DNA of 64,000 bases, from assembly GCA_040905865.1 (NCBI GenBank), contig JBBDQU010000069.1, positions 1 through 64,000 of the forward strand, written 5' to 3'. Shown in pieces: positions 7,970 through 16,091 of the stretch. Each line of letters opens with the position of its first letter. Position 1 is the stretch's first letter. This DNA is from Alphaproteobacteria bacterium (GTDB lineage Bacteria > Pseudomonadota > Alphaproteobacteria > UBA8366 > GCA-2717185). The position numbers and the translations under genes were made by a program. The notes under the pieces were generated by a model that saw nothing but the letters and a program-made list of their open reading frames with translations, had not been told where the DNA came from and did not search any database.

Positions 7970-8896
7970 TCAGCGACGGACTTTGAGGGTGAACAGGCCC
8001 TGGGGACGCAGCATCAGGATGCCGACGACGGTCAGCAGCGTGAGGACTTTCGCCATGGAGCCACTCAGGAAGAATTCGATGGAAGACTGCGCCTGGCTGA
8101 TCGTGAAGGCGGATGCGATGGTGCCCAGCAGGCTGCTGGCGCCGCCGAACACAACGACCAGGAAGGTATCGACGATATAGAGCTGGCCCGCGGTCGGACC
8201 GGTCGAGCCGATCATCGTGAAGGCGCTGCCAGCCACCCCGGCGATGCCGCACCCGATACCGAAGGTCAGCCGGTCGGTGCGTTCGGTATCGATGCCGACG
8301 GCGCCGGCCATGATGCGGTTCTGCGTCACCGCGCGCACCTGCTTGCCCCAGCCGGACCGGTACATCAGCAGATAGACGGCGACGGTGATCGAAATGGTCA
8401 GGATCATCACGAAGATGCCGTTGATCGGCATTTCGATCGTGTCGGTTATCGGCAGCGCGCCCATCATCCAGTCGGGAATGGTGACGCCGACTTCACGGGC
8501 GCCGAAGACCGAACGGTATATCTGCTGCAGGATGAGGCTGAGGCCCCAGGTCGCCAGCAGCGTATCCAGCGGTCTTTTGTAAAGGTGCCGGATCATCGCC
8601 CATTCGACCAGCATGCCGAGCGCGCCGGAGGCAATGAAGGCGCAGATCATGGCGAGGAAAAAATAGATGCTGAACAGACCCGGCAGGTATTCGGAAAACA
8701 GGCTGGAACAGAGATAGGTGACATAGGCGCCGAGGATCATGAATTCGCCATGGGCCATGTTGATGACCCCCATCTGGCCGAAGATGATCGCGAGCCCCAG
8801 CGCCATCAGGACGAATACCGAGAAGAGACTCAGCCCCGCAAAACCCTGCATCGCGAAAATCGAACCCAGCTCGGCCATCGTGTAATCGCTGAACAT
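7970..8896 (-). CDS. urtB: Urea/amide ABC transporter permease UrtB
   Basis: A 308-residue LivH/UrtB-type permease with the marker GQMGVINMAHGEFMILGAYV near 35-55, the EAA-like loop RAVTQNRIMAGAVGIDTERT, and about eight hydrophobic helices. It lacks the long N-terminal extension that some UrtB proteins carry. It is separated from urtA by a 152-bp gap with a strong stem-loop, and from urtC by only 10 bp. Confidence 0.9.
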   Translation of the reverse strand: MFSDYTMAELGSIFAMQGFAGLSLFSVFVLMALGLAIIFGQMGVINMAHGEFMILGAYVTYLCSSLFSEYLPGLFSIYFFLAMICAFIASGALGMLVEWAMIRHLYKRPLDTLLATWGLSLILQQIYRSVFGAREVGVTIPDWMMGALPITDTIEMPINGIFVMILTISITVAVYLLMYRSGWGKQVRAVTQNRIMAGAVGIDTERTDRLTFGIGCGIAGVAGSAFTMIGSTGPTAGQLYIVDTFLVVVFGGASSLLGTIASAFTISQAQSSIEFFLSGSMAKVLTLLTVVGILMLRPQGLFTLKVRR

Positions 8897-8979
8897 GTCC
8901 TTGACCCTTTATCTTGCCCGCATTCACCGGACGGGGCGGGTGGTTGGAAGACGGAACGTCAGGAAACGGCAGGAAAAGT

Positions 8980-9037
8980 GGTGGAAAGGGCCGGGCGCGC
9001 GATACCCTGGGAGGAGGAGGTCCCGCCCCTTTCCACC
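8980..9037 (-). terminator. Intercistronic stem-loop between urtA and urtB
   Basis: GGTGGAAAGGG (8980-8990) faces its exact complement CCCTTTCCACC (9027-9037), with further GC pairing possible inside the loop. It lies between the stop of urtA and the start of urtB on the transcribed minus strand and has no clean U-run. It therefore resembles the stabilising or attenuating hairpins that raise binding-protein mRNA relative to the permease genes in many ABC operons. Confidence 0.65.
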
Positions 9038-9048
9038 GGCGCGAAGAC

Positions 9049-10317
9049 CTACTGGTAACCCTTCGGGAACGGATCGGGCTCCATCAGATCTTCGGTTTCG
9101 TAGACGACCTTGTACTGGCCATCCGCCTGCGCCAGACCGACGCGGGTCTTGCTCCACAGGTGATGGTTTTCGTGGATGCGGACATAGCCTTCGGGCGCGG
9201 TCGTCAGTTCGATGCCCGGCGATGCTTCCTTGATCCTGTCGATATCGAAGCTGCCGGCCTTTTCGACGGCGGCCTTCCACAGCCACGGGCCCAGATAGGC
9301 GGCCTGGGTCACGTCGCCGATGACGATGTCCTGGCCCCACATCTCCTTGAAGGCCTTGACGAACGCCATGTTGTTTTCATTCGGCAGGCTCTGGAAATAC
9401 TTCATCGCCGCATAGGCGCCGACGATGTTCTCGCCGCCGATGCCGCGGATTTCATCCTCGGTCACGGAGATGGTCAGCAGGGCCGGCTTTTCCCTGGTCA
9501 TGTCGATGCCGGCCGCATTGAGCTGCTTGTAGAAGGCAACGTTGGAGCCGCCGACGACGATCGCGTAGATCACGTCCGGCTTTCTCAGCTTGATCTTGTT
9601 GATGACCGAATTGAACTGCGTGTGGCCAAGCGGATAGTATTCTTCGCCGACGACCTTCAGGCCGAGCTTTTCAATGTGCTTGCGCGCGATCTTGTTGGAG
9701 GTGCGCGGCCAGATATAGTCGGAACCGAGCAGGTAGAAGCTCTTGGCCTGCTTTTCCTTCACGATCCAGTCGATGCCGGCGATGATCTGCTGGGTCGCTT
9801 CCTGGCCCGTGTAGATCACGTTCGGCGATTCTTCGAGGCCCTCATAGAAGGTCGGGTAGTAGAGCATGCCGTTATACTGCTCGAAAACCGGCAGCACGGC
9901 CTTGCGGGATGCCGAGGTCCAGCAGCCGAAAACCGCGGCGACCTTGTCGCTGACCAGCAGTTTCTTGGCCTTCTCGGCGAAGGTCGGCCAGTCGCTGGCG
10001 CCGTCCTCCTGGATGAACTCGATCTTGCGGCCGAACACCCCGCCCATCGCGTTGATCTGCGAGATGGCGAGCTTTTCGGCCTGGACCGAGCCGGTTTCCG
10101 AAATCGACATCGTGCCGGTGACGGAATGCAGAATGCCGACCTTCACCACATCGTCCGTGACGGCGAGGCCCGTCGTATTCACCTTGTCTGTCGGAAAATC
10201 CGCCGCGAAGGCGGAAAATGGCATCATCGATCCGACGATCAGTGCCGCAGCGCCCAACGATACCTTGCGTCGGGCGGGGGAACGGGGCGTCGAAGCCGGT
10301 CTGTTGTCGCGTTGCAT
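9049..10317 (-). CDS. urtA: Urea/amide ABC transporter substrate-binding protein UrtA (Tat-type signal)
   Basis: A 422-residue periplasmic binding protein of the UrtA/FmdD type. The N-terminus RSPARRKVSLGAAALIVG is a twin-arginine-like signal followed by a hydrophobic core and an AFA cleavage site near residue 38. The mature part has VKVGILHSVTGTMSISE, IEFIQEDGASDWPTFAEKAK and FGCWTSASRKAVLPVFE, the marks that distinguish urea/amide binders from branched-chain amino acid binders. It is the promoter-proximal gene of the transporter operon. Whether urea, formamide or acetamide is bound cannot be read from sequence; downstream formamidase favours a short amide. Confidence 0.9.
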   Translation of the reverse strand: MQRDNRPASTPRSPARRKVSLGAAALIVGSMMPFSAFAADFPTDKVNTTGLAVTDDVVKVGILHSVTGTMSISETGSVQAEKLAISQINAMGGVFGRKIEFIQEDGASDWPTFAEKAKKLLVSDKVAAVFGCWTSASRKAVLPVFEQYNGMLYYPTFYEGLEESPNVIYTGQEATQQIIAGIDWIVKEKQAKSFYLLGSDYIWPRTSNKIARKHIEKLGLKVVGEEYYPLGHTQFNSVINKIKLRKPDVIYAIVVGGSNVAFYKQLNAAGIDMTREKPALLTISVTEDEIRGIGGENIVGAYAAMKYFQSLPNENNMAFVKAFKEMWGQDIVIGDVTQAAYLGPWLWKAAVEKAGSFDIDRIKEASPGIELTTAPEGYVRIHENHHLWSKTRVGLAQADGQYKVVYETEDLMEPDPFPKGYQ

Positions 10318-10727
10318 GGTGGCTCCTTCCTATACATCTGGTTTCTTGTCGAACCGGGCGGCTCAACACCCGATGGAGAGAAGCATCCATAAAATATGTG
10401 CAGTGCAGCAATACGTCGAATGACGTATGGCGGTGCGTCAATTGACCGGGTAGGGTTCCCTGCAACAGGGTAAGACACGAGAAATTGCGCCATTCCGGCG
10501 GTTTCATTTCGCGCCAATTACGATTTATTGAATTGATATTATTGTATTATTTTTCGAATGCGCGGATAGAGTCCGGTATCCGGGCGCGGCGGCGGAATCC
10601 GGTGGGACAATTCCACAAAACGGGCGACAAACGGCTACCGGACAGGTTATACTGCAATGCAACATATTGACGGAGGCCATTACCGGGGGAGAACTGGCGC
10701 CGGCAACACGGGTGGACACCACCGGTC
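10318..10727. promoter_or_regulatory. Divergent control region with two palindromic operator candidates
   Basis: About 410 bp separate the divergent urtA and NCS1-kinase genes. ATACGTC (10411-10417) and GACGTAT (10422-10428) form a perfect 7-bp-arm palindrome with a GAAT spacer. GTCAATTGAC (10437-10446) is a 10-bp perfect palindrome 8 bp further on. Both lie about 95-130 bp upstream of urtA, a suitable place for an activator. AT-rich promoter-like sequence follows at about 10520-10560. No convincing sigma-54 -24/-12 element was found. The LuxR-type regulator encoded downstream is the obvious candidate ligand. Confidence 0.45.
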
Positions 10728-13700
10728 ATGACATCGCAGCAAAGAGTCGTCCGGGTTCGACGGCAATACAACAAATGGGTCGCCAACCAGACCCTGGAAG
10801 ACTACGCCCTGCGGTTCACGGCGCTGAGCGCGCGCAAATGGTCGTCCTTCCGGGTCGCCAATACGGCGATCGGCGCCATATCCTTCCTCGCGCTCGAAGC
10901 CATCGGCGGCATGATCACGCTGCAATACGGGTTTTCGAACGCGGCGCTGGCCATCGCCGTCGTCGGGTTGCTGATCTTCCTGACCAGTGTCCCGATTTCC
11001 TATTACGCCGCCAGATACGGCGTCGATATCGACCTGCTGACGCGGGGCGCCGGTTTCGGCTATCTCGGTTCGACGATCACATCGCTGATCTACGCGTCGT
11101 TCACTTTCATCTTCTTCGCGCTCGAAGCCGCCATCATGTCGCTGGCGCTGGAAATGTGCTTCGGGGTGCCGCTGAGTATCGGCTACCTGATCAGCGCGCT
11201 GATTGTGATTCCCCTGGTGACGCACGGCATCACCTTCATCAGCCGCTTCCAGCTGTGGACCCAGCCCTTCTGGATCGTCCTGCATCTGCTGCCGTTCCTG
11301 TTCATCGGCGCGAACGGCATCGCCTCGATCGACGACTGGACCCGTTATGCGGGCCGGGCCGGGCCCGCCGACGGGTCGTTCAATATCCTGGTCTTCGGCG
11401 CCGCCGCCGCCGTCGTCTTCTCGCTGGTCGCCCAGATCGGCGAGCAGGTGGATTTCCTGCGCTTCCTACCCCGGCAGCGCAAGGGCCGCCGACTGCAATG
11501 GTGGGCGGCGCTGATGGCCGCCGGTCCCGGATGGATCGTGCTGGGCGCGATCAAGCTGTTCGCGGGTTCCTTCCTGGCCTATTTCGCGCTGTCCGGCGGC
11601 GTGCCCGCGGAACACGCCGCCGAACCCACCCAGATGTACCTGATCGCGTTTCAGCAGATGGTCCGGTCGCCGGAAATCGCCCTCGGCCTGATGGGCGTCT
11701 TCGTCATCCTGTCGCAGATCAAGATCAACGTGACCAACGCCTATGCGGGGTCCATCGCCTGGTCGAATTTCTTTTCCCGCCTGACCCACAGCCATCCGGG
11801 CCGTGTCGTGTGGCTGGTGTTCAACGTCGCCATCGCGCTGGTGCTGATGGAAATGGGCATCTTCCAGGCGCTGGAGCATATCCTTGGCCTGTACGCCAAT
11901 ATCGCCGTCGCCTGGGTCGGCGCCATCGTTGCCGACCTCGTCATCAACAAGCCGCTGGGCCTCAGCCCGCCGCATATCGAATTCAAGCGCGCCCATCTGT
12001 ACGACATCAACCCGGTCGGCGTGGGGTCCATGCTGGCCGCGTCGATCCTGTCCATCAGCGCCTATCTCGGCCTGTTCGGCGAGGTGATGCAGGCGATGGC
12101 CAGTTTCCTCGCGCTCGGCACCGCCTTCGTCCTCGCCCCCGTCATCGCGCTGGCGACGCGCGGAAAATATTATCTGGCCCGGACCCCCGTCACGGTCGCG
12201 GGGAACGGCACGCGGGCGGAATGCTGTATCTGCGAACTCCGGTTCGATGCGGAAGACATGGCGCATTGCCCGGTCTATTCGGGGCCGATCTGCTCGCTTT
12301 GCTGTTCGCTCGACGCCCGCTGCCATGACCGCTGCAAGGTCGACGCGCGGTTTCACGAACAGGTATTCGCCTTCATGGCGTCGTTCCTGCCGGAACGGAT
12401 CGTCGCCAGCCTCAACACGCGGCTGGGCCGGTATGCCAGCCTCATGGCGCTGGTCTGCGGTATCTCGGGGCTGTTCTTCGGGCTGATCTATATCCAGGCG
12501 ACGCTCGACCCGACGGCGCCCAGGGACGCCATCGCGACAACGTTATGGAACGTGTTCTTTGTCCTGGGGCTGGTCGCCGGCGTGACCTGCTGGCTGTTCG
12601 TCCTCGCCACCGAAAGCCGCCGCGTGGCGCAGGAGGAATCCACCCAGCAGACCAACCTGCTGGTGCGGGAAATCCGGGCCCATGAACGCACCGACCAGGA
12701 ATTGCAGAAGGCAAAGGAAGCGGCGGAAGCCGCCAATGAAGCCAAGAGCCGCTACATGGCCGGCATCAGCCATGAATTGCGGACGCCGCTGAACACCATT
12801 CTCGGCTATGCGCAGATCCTGGAAAACGACCCGGCGCTGCCGCGGCACCGGGAGGATTCGGTGCGGACAATCCGGCAGAGCGGCGAACATCTGGCCGGAC
12901 TGATCGAGGGGCTGCTGGACATTTCCAAGATCGAGGCGGGGCAGCTCAATATCTACCGGGACGAATTCCGGCTCGGCGAGTTCCTGGACCAGCTGGTCGA
13001 CATGTTCCGCCTGCAGGCCAGGGCGAAGAATATCCAGCTGGAATTCGAACGGCCCCGTATCCTGCCCGAGGTCGTCCATTCGGATGAAAAGCGGCTGCGC
13101 CAGATCCTGATCAACCTGCTGTCCAACGCGATCAAGTACACCGATAGCGGCCGCGTGAAATTCACCGTCCTGTTCGGCGGCGAAGTCGCCGATTTCATCG
13201 TCGAGGATACCGGGCGCGGCATCCGCGAAGAAGACAGGGAGCGGATTTTCCGTCCCTTCGAACGCATCCACGAGCCGGGCCTGCAGGCGCCGCCGGGCAC
13301 CGGCCTCGGCCTGACCATTACCAAGCTGCTGACCGAGGTGCTGGGCGGCGAAATCACGCTTGAAAGCACCTATGGCAAGGGCAGCCTGTTCCGGGTCAAG
13401 ATGATGCTGTCGACCCCGCATCACCCGGTTCGCAAGCCCCGCGGCATCCAGCGCATGCACGGTTATCGCGGCCGCCGGCTGACGGTCATCGCCATGGATG
13501 ACGAGCCGGACCACCGCGAGATGATCAGTGAAATCCTCTCGCCGCTCGGTTTTATCGTCTTCGCGGCCCATGACGGCCCGCAATGCCTCGAACTGGCCGA
13601 ACGGTACGACGCGGACCTGTTCCTGCTGGATATTTCCCTGCCGGGCATGAGCGGCTGGGAGGTGACATCGCAATTGCGGCGCAGCGGTTACCCCAATACC

Positions 13701-14117
13701 CCGATCGTCATGATATCGGCCGTCGCGGGCGGCGAATCGATCGACGCGATGGGCGCCCATCACCACGACGCCATCGTGACCAAGCCGGTCCGGATCGACG
13801 AGCTTCTGATCCGCATCGGCAAGCTGCTGAAAATCGAGTGGATATACGAATTGCCGATGCCGATGCCGGCGCTGGCGCGGAACATCGACACGCTGATTGC
13901 GGAAAGCGGCCGGTTGCCGGCGGACGACCTGCACGCGCTGCGCGGCCTGGCGCAGATCGGCCATGCCCGCGGCGTCCAGGAAAAACTCTCGGATATCGAA
14001 TTGGCGCATCCGGAACTTGAAACGTTGACGAGCGAGTTCCGGCGGCTGACCGACCGGTTCGACTTCGAGCAGCTCGATACCATGTTGGGAGACTTGCAGC
14101 GTGAATATGTCGATTAA
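10728..14117 (+). CDS. NCS1-type permease fused to a hybrid sensor histidine kinase
   Basis: A 1129-residue fusion. Residues about 15-485 form an NCS1 (cytosine/allantoin/purine permease) transporter with about 12 hydrophobic helices. A cysteine-rich linker follows at 499-536 (nine Cys, including CCIC and CSLCCSLDARCHDRC). Two helices lie near 565-630 and a coiled coil near 640-675. The kinase has HisKA with His682 in SHELRTPLN, then HATPase with Asn800, DTGRGI and GTGLGLTI. The receiver domain (about 920-1040) has Asp968 in LLDISLPGMSGW, and a helical tail ends the protein. The architecture parallels CbrA, where an SLC5 transporter is fused to a kinase. It overlaps the downstream response regulator and diverges from urtA, so sensing of the urt-fmd substrate or a related nitrogen compound is inferred. 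Whether it also transports is unknown. Confidence 0.9.
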   Translation: MTSQQRVVRVRRQYNKWVANQTLEDYALRFTALSARKWSSFRVANTAIGAISFLALEAIGGMITLQYGFSNAALAIAVVGLLIFLTSVPISYYAARYGVDIDLLTRGAGFGYLGSTITSLIYASFTFIFFALEAAIMSLALEMCFGVPLSIGYLISALIVIPLVTHGITFISRFQLWTQPFWIVLHLLPFLFIGANGIASIDDWTRYAGRAGPADGSFNILVFGAAAAVVFSLVAQIGEQVDFLRFLPRQRKGRRLQWWAALMAAGPGWIVLGAIKLFAGSFLAYFALSGGVPAEHAAEPTQMYLIAFQQMVRSPEIALGLMGVFVILSQIKINVTNAYAGSIAWSNFFSRLTHSHPGRVVWLVFNVAIALVLMEMGIFQALEHILGLYANIAVAWVGAIVADLVINKPLGLSPPHIEFKRAHLYDINPVGVGSMLAASILSISAYLGLFGEVMQAMASFLALGTAFVLAPVIALATRGKYYLARTPVTVAGNGTRAECCICELRFDAEDMAHCPVYSGPICSLCCSLDARCHDRCKVDARFHEQVFAFMASFLPERIVASLNTRLGRYASLMALVCGISGLFFGLIYIQATLDPTAPRDAIATTLWNVFFVLGLVAGVTCWLFVLATESRRVAQEESTQQTNLLVREIRAHERTDQELQKAKEAAEAANEAKSRYMAGISHELRTPLNTILGYAQILENDPALPRHREDSVRTIRQSGEHLAGLIEGLLDISKIEAGQLNIYRDEFRLGEFLDQLVDMFRLQARAKNIQLEFERPRILPEVVHSDEKRLRQILINLLSNAIKYTDSGRVKFTVLFGGEVADFIVEDTGRGIREEDRERIFRPFERIHEPGLQAPPGTGLGLTITKLLTEVLGGEITLESTYGKGSLFRVKMMLSTPHHPVRKPRGIQRMHGYRGRRLTVIAMDDEPDHREMISEILSPLGFIVFAAHDGPQCLELAERYDADLFLLDISLPGMSGWEVTSQLRRSGYPNTPIVMISAVAGGESIDAMGAHHHDAIVTKPVRIDELLIRIGKLLKIEWIYELPMPMPALARNIDTLIAESGRLPADDLHALRGLAQIGHARGVQEKLSDIELAHPELETLTSEFRRLTDRFDFEQLDTMLGDLQREYVD

Positions 14118-15036
14118 ACGCGATATCGCCCTGGTCGTGGACGATTCACCCGAAACGCTCAAGGTTCTGACCGATGCCCTGGAGGAATCCGGAATCATGG
14201 TGGTGGTGGCGCAGAGCGGCGAGAAGGGGATGGAACTGGCCGGCCGGGTCATGCCGGACATCATCCTGATGGACGCCATCATGCCGGGCATGAACGGGTT
14301 CGAAACCTGCCGCCATCTGAAGAAGCGTAACGACCTGTCGCATATCCCCATCGTCTTCATGACCGGCCTCAGCGAAACCGAGCACATCATCGAAGGATTG
14401 AGCGCCGGTGGCGTCGACTATGTCACCAAGCCCATCGTCCCCGACGAACTGATCGCCCGGATCAGCGTCCATATCGCCAATGCGCGGCTGGGCCAGAGCG
14501 CCCGGGTCGCGCTGGATGCCGCCGGCCGTTCGCTGCTGGCGGTCACGCGCGCGGTCGATATCCTGTGGTGCACGCCCCAGGCCGCCGAACGATGCTGCGA
14601 CGACCGCACAGGCGGCGGCAGCGGCGCCCTGAACCTGCCCGACGACGTGCGGGCCTGGATCCGCAAACTGGTCGCCGCCTCCCCTGCCCGCGCGAACCGC
14701 GACTCCTTCGGCGCGGTGTTCACGACCGGCGGCCTGCGCTTTGTCTATAGCGGCCAGACCGGACCCGATGAATTCCTGTTCCGCGTCGCGGATACGGAAA
14801 GCCCCGACGAAAAACAGGTGTTGCAGGCCGAACTGGCGCTGACGCCGCGGGAGGCCGAGGTGCTGCTGTGGATATCGCAGGGAAAATCGAACCGCGACAT
14901 TGCCGCCATACTGGAGCTCAGCCCCCGGACGGTGAACAAGCACCTGGAACAGATTTTCACCAAGCTGGGCGTGGAAAACCGCACCGCCGCCGCGGCGCTG
15001 GCCATCCGCACCGTCGTCATGGCCACAGCCGGTTAG
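14101..15036 (+). CDS. LuxR/FixJ-type response regulator
   Basis: A 311-residue regulator. The N-terminal receiver (about 8-125) has VDDSPETLK, phospho-acceptor Asp58 in ILMDAIMPGMNG, and a C-terminal VTKPI lysine. A middle region of about 100 residues is unassigned. The C-terminal LuxR helix-turn-helix (about 245-305) contains LTPREAEVLLWISQGKSNRD and LSPRTVNKHLEQIFTKLGV. The GTG at 14101 overlaps the kinase gene by 17 bp; an ATG at 14107 is an alternative. The overlap shows it is the cognate partner of the NCS1 kinase and the probable activator of the urt-fmd operon. Confidence 0.9.
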   Translation: MNMSIKRDIALVVDDSPETLKVLTDALEESGIMVVVAQSGEKGMELAGRVMPDIILMDAIMPGMNGFETCRHLKKRNDLSHIPIVFMTGLSETEHIIEGLSAGGVDYVTKPIVPDELIARISVHIANARLGQSARVALDAAGRSLLAVTRAVDILWCTPQAAERCCDDRTGGGSGALNLPDDVRAWIRKLVAASPARANRDSFGAVFTTGGLRFVYSGQTGPDEFLFRVADTESPDEKQVLQAELALTPREAEVLLWISQGKSNRDIAAILELSPRTVNKHLEQIFTKLGVENRTAAAALAIRTVVMATAG

Positions 15037-15124
15037 GGCGCTTTTGCGCGAATTCGCCGTGCGGCGCCGGGCATTTTGGCTTACATATAGTCTGACAAGG
15101 GCATGACGCCCTACGGAGCAACCG

Positions 15125-15988
15125 TTGTACGCGCTCAGCATTCACCACACGACGACTTACCGCTACCGGCAGCCGGTCGGCCTGACGCCGCACCGGCTGA
15201 TGCTGCGGCCGCGCGAAAGCCGCGACCTGCGGCTGATTTCGAACGACATCACCATTGCCCCGGCGGCCACGATCAGCTGGGCCTATGACGTGTCCGGCAA
15301 CGCCGTCGCAACCGCGAGTTTCCGGGATATGGCCGATTCGCTGGTGATCGTCAGCCATACCGAACTCCAGATCGCCACCGACGCCTGGCCGGTTTTCGAC
15401 ATTGCCGCCAGCGCCATCAGTTTTCCCTTCCGCTACGCGGATGACGAATGGACCGACCTCGGCGCCCTGTCGGTCCGCCAGTATCCGGATCCGGACCGAC
15501 GGTTGCAGGCCTGGGCGCAGGGTTTCGTGCGCGGCAACCCGACCGACACCCTGTCGCTGCTCAAGGATCTGAGCGCCGGCGTCTCGCAAGCGCTGGCCTA
15601 TGAAATCCGGGAGGACGAGGGCACCCAGTCGCCGGTCGAGACGCTGCGGCGCGGCCTTGGCTCCTGCCGCGATTTCGCGGTCCTGTTCGTCGAGGCGGTG
15701 CGCAGCCTCGGCTTCGGGGCGCGGATCGTTTCGGGCTATCTGCACAATCCCCAGCAGCACCTCACCGGGTCGACCGGCGCCGGGTCGACCCATGCCTGGG
15801 CCGAAGTCTACATCCCCGGCGCGGGCTGGATCACCTTCGATCCGACCAACCGCAGCGTCGGCGGATTGAACCTGATCCCCGTCGCGGTCGCCCGCGATAT
15901 CCGCCAGGTCATCCCGGTATCCGGCAGCTTCATCGGCCCTGCCGACGCCTTCGAGGACATGAGCGTGGAAGTCAGCGTCACGGGGTGA
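15125..15988 (+). CDS. Transglutaminase-like cysteine protease-fold protein
   Basis: A 287-residue protein with the bacterial transglutaminase-like N-terminal region (about 1-80, starting YALSIHHTTTYRYRQPVGLT) and the catalytic core (about 140-245). The triad is visible: Cys181 in GLGSCRDFAVLFVE, His223 in STHAWAEVYIPG and Asp239 in ITFDPTN. These proteins are cytoplasmic protease or amidase candidates of uncertain substrate. The reading begins with a TTG at 15125, since no ATG lies nearby and homologues begin at this motif. The gene stands about 90 bp after the response regulator and may be co-transcribed. Confidence 0.8.
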   Translation: MYALSIHHTTTYRYRQPVGLTPHRLMLRPRESRDLRLISNDITIAPAATISWAYDVSGNAVATASFRDMADSLVIVSHTELQIATDAWPVFDIAASAISFPFRYADDEWTDLGALSVRQYPDPDRRLQAWAQGFVRGNPTDTLSLLKDLSAGVSQALAYEIREDEGTQSPVETLRRGLGSCRDFAVLFVEAVRSLGFGARIVSGYLHNPQQHLTGSTGAGSTHAWAEVYIPGAGWITFDPTNRSVGGLNLIPVAVARDIRQVIPVSGSFIGPADAFEDMSVEVSVTG

Positions 15989-16091
15989 TGGCCGGGCGGG
16001 TTTCCGTATCCGGGGTGCACTAGCTTTCCCGTCCCCTTCCGCGCCATGATACGCGCCGGCAATAGCGAACCGGATACGGGAGAGATACACG

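Noticed and set aside
10318-10727. A sigma-54/NtrC promoter for urtA
   Set aside because: I searched both strands for a TGGCAC-N5-TTGC type element and saw no acceptable match.
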